From NCBI GenBank assembly GCA_027063325.1, contig JAMOSA010000253.1, forward strand, positions 1 to 32,029: a stretch of 32,029 bases of DNA. The letters run 5' to 3'. The notes beneath the pieces were generated by a model. It did not search any database and was not told the DNA's origin. It saw nothing but the letters and a program-made list of their open reading frames with translations. The position numbers and the translations under genes were made by a program. This document shows, in pieces, positions 1 to 8,938 of this stretch. Source of the stretch: Campylobacteraceae bacterium. Lineage in GTDB: Bacteria; Campylobacterota; Campylobacteria; Campylobacterales; Sulfurovaceae. Positions within the stretch are counted from its first letter, which is position 1. Each line of letters starts with the position of its first letter.

Positions 1-191
1 TCTATATGTAGTATTGTGTCTATATTTGATATTTTACATTTGGCTACAATATCAGCTTCTCTTTTTTCTACTCTTTTTAACTCTTTATCTATGAATTTGA
101 TATTATCATCTATATTGATATGAAGTATATATTTAGCTATATCTTTAGTGATACTTTGGATTATCTCTTTTGTTGTTATATCTTTTTGCAT
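1..191 (-). CDS. N-terminal fragment (window-edge truncated) of a Rpn-family / PD-(D/E)XK nuclease family transposase-like protein
   Basis: Reverse complement from ATG at 191 reads MQKDITTKEIIQSITKDIAKYILHINIDDNIKFIDKELKRVEKREADIVAKCKISNIDTILHI..., open to the left edge. The 'VEKREADIVAKC..ILHI' pattern resembles the N-terminus of Rpn/YhgA-like proteins. Confidence 0.5.
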   Translation of the reverse strand, partial: MQKDITTKEIIQSITKDIAKYILHINIDDNIKFIDKELKRVEKREADIVAKCKISNIDTILHI

Positions 192-476
192 ATATATATT
201 TTAGCGTAAAGTATGGGTTGGGAGTTTAATTGTCTTGGTGAAGCTTTTGCCTCATTTTTAGTATTGTTTCTTAGATGAACTCCAACATTCCTTTGGCGTT
301 GGCTATAGTGGTGCAAGATTGCACATCACCTTCGGTTTCAAAGTACACAAACTTTAAAAGTTCCATTTTATAGGACTTTCAGTTTGGATTAAACAATATT
401 TTATCTCTTAAGCAAAACTGAGATACTTTTTAATCTCAATTAGTGTGTTGTATCTGATGTATTATTATAAAATTAC

Positions 477-1265
477 TTAAATTTTCTCTTTTTTTATCTT
501 GAACCCATACCATATCCATATAATTCCAATTAAAATAAAAGGGATACTCAATAGTTGTCCTACTGTCAAAGGAGTTGAGAGGGTGTATGAGGCTTGTTGT
601 ACCTTGAAAAATTCTAGTATAAATCTGATACTAAATACATAAATCAAAAATATTCCAGGTAACATAGCAGTAGATTGTTGAGTTGAAAATCTCTTGTATA
701 GATACCACAAAAAGGGAACAAAAATAGCATATGCAACAGCTTCATAGAGTTGTACTGGATGTCTTGGAAGATTATCTACTCTACTAAAAATTATACCTGT
801 TATACTATTGGTTGTTTTACCCAAAATTTCTGAATTAAAAAAGTTGCCTACTCTAACCATTGAGGCAAATATGGCTCCAGGAATTGTGAGCCTTGATATA
901 ATCCATGTAAATGATTCATTATATCTTTTACAATATATCCATACAGCTATCATCATACCAAGCAATCCTCCGTGACTGGCTAAACCGCCTCTCCATATAT
1001 ATAAAATCTCTATGGGATTGGATAGATAATAGTCTGGTTCATATATTAAAGTATGAGCTAATCTAGCTCCCACAATAATACCTACGACTATATATACAAG
1101 CAGATTATCAACCTCTTGGGGGTCTTTGTTTTCTAGTTTGTATATATACTTTAACAAAGCCATTCCTACAAATATACCACCGGCAAAAAGTACTCCATAC
1201 CAATGTATTGCAAGTGGTCCTATATGTAGTAATACAGGATTGATACTCCATACAATATGATCCAT
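477..1265 (-). CDS. lgt: Prolipoprotein diacylglyceryl transferase
   Basis: 262 aa multi-TM protein with HWYGVLFAGGI, 'GARLAHTLIYEPDYYLSNPIEILYIWRGGLASHGGLLG' and 'RVGNFFNSEILGK', which are Lgt signature segments. Confidence 0.95.
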   Translation of the reverse strand: MDHIVWSINPVLLHIGPLAIHWYGVLFAGGIFVGMALLKYIYKLENKDPQEVDNLLVYIVVGIIVGARLAHTLIYEPDYYLSNPIEILYIWRGGLASHGGLLGMMIAVWIYCKRYNESFTWIISRLTIPGAIFASMVRVGNFFNSEILGKTTNSITGIIFSRVDNLPRHPVQLYEAVAYAIFVPFLWYLYKRFSTQQSTAMLPGIFLIYVFSIRFILEFFKVQQASYTLSTPLTVGQLLSIPFILIGIIWIWYGFKIKKEKI

Positions 1266-1330
1266 TATAACCCTTTTTTATATTTTGGCTGAGTATTGAA
1301 TTATACTCTACTATGATGTTATATTAGATT

Positions 1331-1336
1331 TATAAT
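1331..1336 (+). promoter_or_regulatory. Candidate -10 box (TATAAT) upstream of the nuo cluster
   Basis: Exact TATAAT in the lgt/nuoA divergent intergenic region; no good -35 at the expected spacing. Confidence 0.25.
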
Positions 1337-1483
1337 CAAAAAAGTTACTCTTTTTATGTTTCTGTTTGTTACACTTTGGATTTGCTTATCCCAATAGCCA
1401 ATGAGTGCAAAACAGTTTAATCAACTTTTGGTTAGCATATGGCACATTGTGGACAGTTATTTCTAATTTTGAAGGGGTTTATA

Positions 1484-1873
1484 ATGACACATATGGTGAC
1501 CGATCATCCCTATTTTGGTGTTTTTGTACTTTTTGCATTGACACTTGTGGCATTTCCAGCTGTTGTCTATATCTCTAGGGTTATTAGCCGGAGATTGGCA
1601 GCATTGGATACGGAGAAGCTAAAGCTTTCAATATATGAGTGCGGACCTGAGCCAGACAAACAGCCAAGTCGCATCTCTGTGCAGTTTTATCTAATAGCAC
1701 TTTTATTTATTCTGTTTGATGTGGAGATTATCTTTATGTTTCCTTGGGCAATTGATTTTAAATTGCTCGGATGGTTTGGATTTGCTGAGATGATACTATT
1801 TATTGTATTACTTGCAATTGGCTTTATCTATGCATGGAAGAAAGGAGCACTTGAATGGCACAGCATCAAGTAA
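1484..1873 (+). CDS. nuoA: NADH-quinone oxidoreductase subunit A
   Basis: ORF with internal ATG at 1484 preceded by AAGGGG; '[39 protein letters not shown]' is the NuoA signature. Confidence 0.93.
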   Translation: MTHMVTDHPYFGVFVLFALTLVAFPAVVYISRVISRRLAALDTEKLKLSIYECGPEPDKQPSRISVQFYLIALLFILFDVEIIFMFPWAIDFKLLGWFGFAEMILFIVLLAIGFIYAWKKGALEWHSIK

Positions 1874-2367
1874 ATTATGCCTCAACAGGAGGTTTGCCGG
1901 TAGCTTTGACTACTGTTGATAAATTGATAAATTGGGGTAGAGCCAACTCTTTGTGGCCACTTACATATGGTTTGGCGTGTTGTGCTATCGAAATGATGGC
2001 ATCTGGAGCCAGTAGATTTGACTTTGATAGAATGGGTGTAATATTTCGTGCATCTCCAAGACAGGCAGATGTAATGATACTTGCAGGGACTCTGTCAAAA
2101 AAACATGCAGAGTTTGCAAGAAGACTCTATGACCAGATGGCAGAGCCAAAGTGGGTTATATCTATGGGAAGTTGTGCAAATACTGGTGGTATGTTTAATA
2201 CCTATGCTACTGTTCAAGGTGTTGATAGAATTATTCCAGTAGATATATATCTGCCTGGTTGTGCACCAAGACCGGAGACTTTGCAATATGCAATGATGAT
2301 GCTTCAAAAGAAGATAAATCGAGAGTATGCTGATATGAAAAAAAATAGAAAGCAGAGGTTTGTCTAA
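1855..2367 (+). CDS. nuoB: NADH-quinone oxidoreductase subunit B
   Basis: '[10 protein letters not shown]', '[10 protein letters not shown]' and '[10 protein letters not shown]' motifs coordinating cluster N2. Confidence 0.97.
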   Translation: MAQHQVNYASTGGLPVALTTVDKLINWGRANSLWPLTYGLACCAIEMMASGASRFDFDRMGVIFRASPRQADVMILAGTLSKKHAEFARRLYDQMAEPKWVISMGSCANTGGMFNTYATVQGVDRIIPVDIYLPGCAPRPETLQYAMMMLQKKINREYADMKKNRKQRFV

Positions 2368-3158
2368 TGAGAAAATATACTCCAAAAGATAATGTCCAAA
2401 AGAGGGCAAAATATACAGACAGATTTTGGGTTGCTCCTCAAGTACCAAGATTGGAACCAGAAGATGAACACTTCAAGGCTGTAGTAGATGCAGTATCAAA
2501 GAGTGTAAATTTACTGGATAGCTATGTTGAGATTGGACAATTGGTACTTCATATAGAGCCAGAAGCAAATATTGATGCTCTAAAGACTCTAAGAGATGAT
2601 TGTGGATATACAATCTGTAGTGAACTTAGTGCAATTGATTATCTTGCTCAAGATGGTGAATTTGAGATATTTTATCAAATGCTAAATATCAATGAGAGAA
2701 AAAGAGTAAGAGTACTTACAAGAATCAAAGAGAATCAAGCTATTGAGAGTATTGTACCACTATTTGATATGGCAAAATTTGCTGAGAGAGAGATGTATGA
2801 TATGTTTGGTATATATGTAAACAATCATCCATATCTCAAGAGAATTATTATGCCAGATGATTGGGAGGGGTATCCTCTAAGAAAAACTTATCCATTAGAG
2901 GGTGATGAGTTTGCATCATGGTATGAAGTTGATAAGATCTTTGGTAAAGAGTATAGAGATGTAATCGGGCCAGAGATTAGAGATCAAGCAAGAGTAGATA
3001 GATATGATACTCAAAGATTTGCTAGAGTTGGCAAAGAGGTTCCATTTGGAGCAGATCCAGATAGTGTAGATACTACACAAACACCTATTGAGTATAGTGA
3101 TCAGTTCTTGGTTAATTACAACAAAGGACCACACAAAACTCTTGATAAAAGAAAGTAG
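2367..3158 (+). CDS. nuoC: NADH-quinone oxidoreductase subunit C
   Basis: '[40 protein letters not shown]' is the complex I 30 kDa signature; starts at the nuoB stop. Confidence 0.95.
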   Translation: MRKYTPKDNVQKRAKYTDRFWVAPQVPRLEPEDEHFKAVVDAVSKSVNLLDSYVEIGQLVLHIEPEANIDALKTLRDDCGYTICSELSAIDYLAQDGEFEIFYQMLNINERKRVRVLTRIKENQAIESIVPLFDMAKFAEREMYDMFGIYVNNHPYLKRIIMPDDWEGYPLRKTYPLEGDEFASWYEVDKIFGKEYRDVIGPEIRDQARVDRYDTQRFARVGKEVPFGADPDSVDTTQTPIEYSDQFLVNYNKGPHKTLDKRK

Positions 3159-3166
3159 GAGTCAGT

Positions 3167-4393
3167 ATGCAACATCCAAATAAACTAAGACCCTTTTTCG
3201 AGAATTTGAATTTCGAAAGAGATGATAATACAATGGTCATCAACTTCGGACCACAGCACCCATCAGCTCATGGTCAGTTGCGTTTGATACTTGAGCTTCA
3301 AGGTGAGCAGGTAGTAAAAGCACTTCCAGATATTGGCTATTTGCACCGTGGTATAGAGAAGATGGCAGAGAATATGATATATAATGAGTTTTTGCCAACT
3401 ACAGACAGATTAGATTATATTGCATCTACTTCAAATAATTATGCATTTGCTCTATCTGTAGAGAGACTTCTTGATATTGAAGTACCAAGAAGAGCTCAAG
3501 TTATCCGTACAATGTTGCTTGAACTCAATCGTATAATATCTCACCTATTTTTCTTGGCAACTCATGCACTAGATGTTGGTGCTATGTCAATATTCCTATA
3601 TGCATTCCGTGAAAGAGAGTTTGCAATGGATTTGATGGAGGATTATTGCGGTGCCAGACTTACACACTCAGCTGTAAGAATTGGTGGAGTACCTCTGGAT
3701 CTGCCAGATGGTTGGCTGACATCTTTGACAGATTTTATAGATAGACTTCCAGAGCAGATTAAACTCTATGAAGATCTACTTACAGAAAATAGAATCTGGA
3801 AGATGAGACTTGAAGATGTAGGTATAGTTACACCAGAACAGGCTCTTAGCTGGGGATGTTCTGGAATTATGCTAAGAGGTTCTGGAATCAAGTATGATAT
3901 TCGTAAAGAAGAGCCGTATGAGTTATACAGTGAGCTTGATTTTGATATACCAATCAGTGACAGATGTGATAGTTATGGAAGATACAGACTCTATATGGAA
4001 GAGATGAAAGAGTCTATCAAAATCCTAAGACAACTTATTGGTATGTATCATCAGACTGATTCACAACTGATGGCTCATGCACCAAAGTATATCTCTGCTC
4101 CAAAAGAGGAGATAATGACACAAAATTATGCTTTGATGCAACACTTTGTATTGGTAACTCAGGGTATGAGACCACCAAAAGGTACTGTATATGCACCAAC
4201 TGAATCACCAAAAGGTGAGCTTGGATTTTTTATACGCTCAGAAGGGGAGCCATATGCATACAGACTCAAGTGTAGAGCTCCTAGCTTTTTCCATACTGGA
4301 ATATTGCAAGATATTTTACCTGGTACCTATTTGGCTGATGTCGTTACTATCATTGGTAGCACAAATATCGTCTTTGGTGAAGTTGACCGATAA
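3167..4393 (+). CDS. nuoD: NADH-quinone oxidoreductase subunit D
   Basis: '[24 protein letters not shown]', '[14 protein letters not shown]' and '[11 protein letters not shown]' motifs of the 49 kDa subunit. Confidence 0.97.
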   Translation: MQHPNKLRPFFENLNFERDDNTMVINFGPQHPSAHGQLRLILELQGEQVVKALPDIGYLHRGIEKMAENMIYNEFLPTTDRLDYIASTSNNYAFALSVERLLDIEVPRRAQVIRTMLLELNRIISHLFFLATHALDVGAMSIFLYAFREREFAMDLMEDYCGARLTHSAVRIGGVPLDLPDGWLTSLTDFIDRLPEQIKLYEDLLTENRIWKMRLEDVGIVTPEQALSWGCSGIMLRGSGIKYDIRKEEPYELYSELDFDIPISDRCDSYGRYRLYMEEMKESIKILRQLIGMYHQTDSQLMAHAPKYISAPKEEIMTQNYALMQHFVLVTQGMRPPKGTVYAPTESPKGELGFFIRSEGEPYAYRLKCRAPSFFHTGILQDILPGTYLADVVTIIGSTNIVFGEVDR

Positions 4394-4422
4394 CCGTTTG
4401 GTTTATAGAAAGGAAAAGAGAT

Positions 4423-4656
4423 ATGAAGCGATATGATTTAAGACACCTGCACGAAGATTTTTATGGCAGAATGGTTGAGTTGATAGATAGCGATTTAAAA
4501 GATGGTGAAGTAGGTATATTCTTGTTTGAAATAGGTGACTTTTCTCCTATTCAAAAGAGTGCTGATGTTATCAAAGAGCAAGGCCACGAATTGATGAATT
4601 CACTCAAGTTCAATGAAGTAGATTGGACAATCGTGGTCAAGAAAAAGGCTAAGTGA
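4423..4656 (+). CDS. Small NuoE-position protein (77 aa, epsilonproteobacterial HP1264-like); no NuoE-type cysteines
   Basis: In-frame ORF between nuoD and the F-like gene, preceded by AAAGGAAAAG; its stop overlaps the next start codon. Sequence MKRYDLRHLHEDFYGRMVELIDSDLKDGEVGIFLFEIGDFSPIQKSADVIKEQGHELMNSLKFNEVDWTIVVKKKAK has no cysteine. Confidence 0.8.
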   Translation: MKRYDLRHLHEDFYGRMVELIDSDLKDGEVGIFLFEIGDFSPIQKSADVIKEQGHELMNSLKFNEVDWTIVVKKKAK

Positions 4657-6665
4657 TGGCAAAGGTAGTCTTCTCTACTTGGCGTGGAGAGAGAATAGAC
4701 AACAGGGGTAAAGATCCCAGCGAGTGGGAGGAGTCTGCATTCAAACTACCTGAGCATTATGATGAATCTACCCCTGCAAAAGCATTTATTGGTTGGGATG
4801 GTGTAGCTATATTTACTGAAGAGTTAGATGCAGTAAGACTTGCTATGGAGTATGCAGCCCAATACCAAAAATACTCTGAAGCGTGTGGTAGATGTGCTCC
4901 TGGTAGATGGGGTGGACGAATCTTGTATGACCTACTTGATAAAATCGCAAGAGGGGAGGGTGCTTTTGAGGATTTGGAGCATCTAAAAGAGGTATCTCAG
5001 ACTATGATGCTTACATCAAAGTGTGAGATAGGTAGAACTGTACCAAAACCGATTTTGGATTTGATGGAGTTTTATAAGGAGCAATTTGATGAGTGTATCC
5101 TAAATGCTCAAAAATCAAAAGATTATGATAATGATATAAATTATATTGCCAAAGTTACAGCTCCATGTATGGATATGTGTCCAAGCCATGTTGATATTCC
5201 TGCATATATTGAGGGTGTTAGGGATATGGTATTTACAGACTCTTTGGTAGCAACAAGACAGACTATGCCACTAGCTCATACCTGTGGTAGGGTATGTCCA
5301 CACCCTTGTGAAGATGCTTGTCGTAGAGCCAATCTTGATGAGCCTGTATCTATTATGGAACTCAAAAGGCTTGGAGCAGATTATGAGACTGATCATGGAT
5401 TGGGATTTTTACATCCACAAGAGCCAAAGCCACCAAGAAATGATGGTAAAAAGGTAGCAATTGTAGGTGCAGGACCGGCTGGACTTACTGCTGCATACTA
5501 TTTGGGACTTGAGGGTATCAAGGTAGATATATTTGAAGAGTTACCAGTACTTGGTGGTGAGGTTGCTGTTGGTGTTCCTGAGTATAGAATGCCAATAGAT
5601 AAATACAACAAAGATATAGAGCTTGTTACATCTTTGGAGAGTGTAACAGTATATACAAATCATCGTGTAGATGCCAATAGACTCAAAGAGTTAGATGCTG
5701 AGTATGATGCTGTACTGTTGGCATTTGGTACAAGACTTTCCAAAAAGGTTCGTGCAGAAAATGAGCGTGAAGATATGGAGGGTTACTGGGGTGCTATAGC
5801 TATGCTTGATAAGGTAAACTTATGGAATAAGTATGGCATAGGATCACCTGCATCAAATGAACTCAAAGATACTACTGTAGTGTGTGTTGGTGGTGGATTT
5901 ACATCTATGGATGTTGTTAGATGCTCTATTCGTGAGGGTGCCAAAAAAGTAATAATGCTATATAGAAGAGATGAGAAGACTATTATTAGAAATACTACCT
6001 ATGAAGAGTACCATGAAGCAGTAGAAGAGGGCGTTGAATTTATATTCCATTCAGCTATTGAGAGGATAGTAGATGAAGATAATAAACTCAAAAAGTTAAT
6101 AGTAAATAGATATGAACTTCAGCCAGATCCAGATGGTGGCAGACCAAAATTGGTCAAGATAGAAGGAGCTAATTTTGAGATAGAGTGTGATTGGTTGATA
6201 CCGGCAGTTTCACAAGCTGCTGATTTGCAACTATTGCCAAAAGAGTGGGATATAAAGCTTACTAGTTGGAATACACTCCTTACAAATGGTAGAGATTATA
6301 TGACAAGTCGCCCAGGACTTTTTGCAGCTGGAGATTGTGAATATGGACCAATGACAATAGTAAATGCAGTAGGTCAAGCAAAAAGGGCAGCTTCTGTAAT
6401 ATCAAGATATATATATGATGGCAAAGTATCATTGACTGATGAAGAGATTATGGAAGATCACTTAAACAAGCTTGGTGTATATGACAAAAAAGAGAAGATC
6501 ACAGGTTGGATGCCAGGTATTCCTAGAAATGTAAGCCAGAAGCTTGAGGTTGATGAGAGAAGAGATAACAATCTTGAAGTAAACCTCGGATTTACTGGCG
6601 AAGAGGCAATAGCAGAAGCAGAGAGATGTATGCGATGCTATTATATAGCTATGGTGGCGGTGTGA
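4656..6665 (+). CDS. NuoF-position FAD/NAD(P)-binding oxidoreductase: NuoF-tail-like N-terminus fused to a glutamate synthase small subunit (GltD)-like module
   Basis: N-terminus contains 'CGRCAPGRWGGRILYDLLDKIARGEG...SKCEIGRTVPKPILD', resembling the NuoF C-terminal 4Fe-4S domain. It is followed by 'CMDMCPSHVDIPAYIEGVR...CGRVCPHPCEDACRR', 'VAIVGAGPAGLTAAYYLGLEGIKVDIFEELPVLGGEVAVGVPEYRMP' and 'GLFAAGDCEYGP', typical of GltD. Confidence 0.9.
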   Translation: MAKVVFSTWRGERIDNRGKDPSEWEESAFKLPEHYDESTPAKAFIGWDGVAIFTEELDAVRLAMEYAAQYQKYSEACGRCAPGRWGGRILYDLLDKIARGEGAFEDLEHLKEVSQTMMLTSKCEIGRTVPKPILDLMEFYKEQFDECILNAQKSKDYDNDINYIAKVTAPCMDMCPSHVDIPAYIEGVRDMVFTDSLVATRQTMPLAHTCGRVCPHPCEDACRRANLDEPVSIMELKRLGADYETDHGLGFLHPQEPKPPRNDGKKVAIVGAGPAGLTAAYYLGLEGIKVDIFEELPVLGGEVAVGVPEYRMPIDKYNKDIELVTSLESVTVYTNHRVDANRLKELDAEYDAVLLAFGTRLSKKVRAENEREDMEGYWGAIAMLDKVNLWNKYGIGSPASNELKDTTVVCVGGGFTSMDVVRCSIREGAKKVIMLYRRDEKTIIRNTTYEEYHEAVEEGVEFIFHSAIERIVDEDNKLKKLIVNRYELQPDPDGGRPKLVKIEGANFEIECDWLIPAVSQAADLQLLPKEWDIKLTSWNTLLTNGRDYMTSRPGLFAAGDCEYGPMTIVNAVGQAKRAASVISRYIYDGKVSLTDEEIMEDHLNKLGVYDKKEKITGWMPGIPRNVSQKLEVDERRDNNLEVNLGFTGEEAIAEAERCMRCYYIAMVAV

Positions 6666-6666
6666 T

Positions 6667-8937
6667 ATGAATGAAGTAAAGAAAAAAGAGATAACACTAA
6701 CCATTGACGGCAAAAAGATAAAGAGTGAGTGGGGTAAAACAATACTTGAGGTAGCCAGAGAGAATGGTATATATATACCTACTATGTGTTACCTTAGCAA
6801 AGTAGAACCTATTGCTTCATGTCGTATGTGTGTTGTAGAGGTAGAGGGAGTAGATGGTATGATACTCTCTTGCCAGGAAAAAGCAGTTGATGGTGCCAAT
6901 ATTACTACCTCTAATGATGCTCTGTTTCGTGAGAGACAAAAGATTATGGAGCTTTATGATGTAAATCACCCACTTGAGTGTGGTGTATGTGACAAGAGTG
7001 GAGAGTGTGATTTACAAAATAAAACTTTAGAGTATGGAGTAGATGCCCAAGAGTTTGCCGCAAAAGATCAGCACAGACCTATGCAAAACTGGGGATTTGT
7101 CAGCTATGATCCATCTCTTTGTATTATGTGCGAAAGATGTGTCAGAGTATGTAATGAGATAGTAGGTGATGAAGCTTTGCAAATCAGTGTAGGCGGATAC
7201 AAATCTACTATTATCAATGTCAAACAGGATGAAGATTGTGCCGAGTGTGGTGAGTGTATGGCAGTATGTCCTGTTGGTGCATTGGTAAGTACAGATTTCA
7301 AATACACTTCAAATGCCTGGGAGCTTGATAAGATTCCAGCAAGTTGTGTACATTGCAGCAGTCACTGTCAATTATATTATGATGTCAAACATACAAGCAT
7401 AGATAGTCCGGAGCCAAAAATATACAGAGTAACAAATGATTTTGAATTTAGTTCACTCTGTGGGGCAGGTAGATTTGGATATGACTTTGAAAACAGAACT
7501 GCTACAAAAGAGAGTAACAAACTAAAAGAGGCTGTTGAAGCCTTCAAAAGAGCAGATACCATAAGATTTTCATCTATGATTACCAATGAAGAGGCACTTT
7601 TGTTGCAAAAGATTGCAAAGAGTGTAGATGCCAGGCTTGTATGTGATGATGCTATAGGTTATCAAAAGTTTATGAAAGCATACTCAAGTGTCAGTGGTAA
7701 ATCATTGTATGGTGCTACACTGGATACTCTCAAAAAGTCTCAAATGGTAGTTATTCTTGGTACAAGAGTTTATGATGATGCACCAATGGTAAAGTATGCA
7801 ATAACCAGTGCTGTAAAAAGAGAAAAAGCTCAGGTTGTATATTTGCACCCTATAGAGGATAATAGAATACAAAATCTTGTTACTCAATTTATCAAGTATG
7901 AAGTTGGCAGTGAAGAGGGTGTAGTATCACTGCTTGCGGATACTTTGATTAAAAAAGATGGCTTGGATAAATCAATAAAATCTCTTTTGGATTCACTTGA
8001 TATTGGGTATTTGAGTGCAGAGAGTAATGTATCTGAAGAGGAGCTTGAACAGTTAAAAGCCAAAATGTGGAAGAGAAAGAGATTTACTTTGGTAGTGGGA
8101 GAAGATCTTTATAATCATCCTGAGGTTGAGAATATTGCCAGGTTTATAGCTCTTATTGAAAAGTATAGTGATTTTGATCTTATTGCGATACCACCTGCAT
8201 CAAATACTCTTGGAGTATCACTCATTTGTGAATTGGATGAGAGTGCTAGTGGTTATATAGTCGGATACAATGCACCTGGTGATTATACTCTAAGTGCATT
8301 GGGTGATGGTGATATTGATATGCCTTCACTCAATCAACAGGAGGGAACATTTGTATCTATAGATAAGAGGGTAGTGCCTACACATCCTGCTCTTCCATAC
8401 AGTGGGTATGAATTGCTTGATATTGCAAAAGAGCTTGGTGAGAGTAGTGAATATATTATAGAGTTTACTCCATCTTTGCCAACTAAGAAAGGATTTAAGA
8501 GTATAAACTTTGATGATTTACCAGACTATTTTGATGTTACTGGCAAATCACACAGAGGTTATGAGCTTGATATGGTTGAGTGTGAGAGTGGTTCATTGCC
8601 AAGTGAGCCTCAAGAGATAGATAGTTATGATGGTACTATTGTATATAGATGTAACAGTGGCAGAGCATTCAACCCATTTACAAGCAAGTGTGAACAATTA
8701 AAAGAGAATGAAGTTACTTTGAGAGGTTCTGCACAATTTGCAATAGCTGCAAAATTGAGTGATGGGGATAGTGTAAAATTCACAATTGATGGTATAGATT
8801 ACCAAAGAGTGTTTAGCATTGATACATCTTTGAAAGGAACCATAGCTCTTAACCCGATTTTCGATATTGGATTAAGTAGCTTTGCGTTATCCTCTTATAG
8901 ATTTACCAAAGTAAAAATAGAAAAGACAGGGCAGTAG
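6667..8937 (+). CDS. nuoG: NADH-quinone oxidoreductase subunit G, copy 1
   Basis: 2Fe-2S region 'CYLSKVEPIASCRMCVVEVEG', His-Cys3 'HPLECGVCDKSGECDLQN', 'CIMCERCVRVC', 'CAECGECMAVCPVGAL', and N7-type 'CVHCSSHC-x30-C'. Confidence 0.93.
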   Translation: MNEVKKKEITLTIDGKKIKSEWGKTILEVARENGIYIPTMCYLSKVEPIASCRMCVVEVEGVDGMILSCQEKAVDGANITTSNDALFRERQKIMELYDVNHPLECGVCDKSGECDLQNKTLEYGVDAQEFAAKDQHRPMQNWGFVSYDPSLCIMCERCVRVCNEIVGDEALQISVGGYKSTIINVKQDEDCAECGECMAVCPVGALVSTDFKYTSNAWELDKIPASCVHCSSHCQLYYDVKHTSIDSPEPKIYRVTNDFEFSSLCGAGRFGYDFENRTATKESNKLKEAVEAFKRADTIRFSSMITNEEALLLQKIAKSVDARLVCDDAIGYQKFMKAYSSVSGKSLYGATLDTLKKSQMVVILGTRVYDDAPMVKYAITSAVKREKAQVVYLHPIEDNRIQNLVTQFIKYEVGSEEGVVSLLADTLIKKDGLDKSIKSLLDSLDIGYLSAESNVSEEELEQLKAKMWKRKRFTLVVGEDLYNHPEVENIARFIALIEKYSDFDLIAIPPASNTLGVSLICELDESASGYIVGYNAPGDYTLSALGDGDIDMPSLNQQEGTFVSIDKRVVPTHPALPYSGYELLDIAKELGESSEYIIEFTPSLPTKKGFKSINFDDLPDYFDVTGKSHRGYELDMVECESGSLPSEPQEIDSYDGTIVYRCNSGRAFNPFTSKCEQLKENEVTLRGSAQFAIAAKLSDGDSVKFTIDGIDYQRVFSIDTSLKGTIALNPIFDIGLSSFALSSYRFTKVKIEKTGQ

Positions 8938-8938
8938 T

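Noticed and set aside
2095-2448. 117-aa minus-strand ORF across nuoB/nuoC
   Set aside because: Antisense shadow of two conserved genes; composition does not look like a real protein.
4191-4436. 81-aa plus-strand ORF overlapping the nuoD 3' end
   Set aside because: Out-of-frame with nuoD and overlaps both nuoD and the start of the E-like gene; no motif support.
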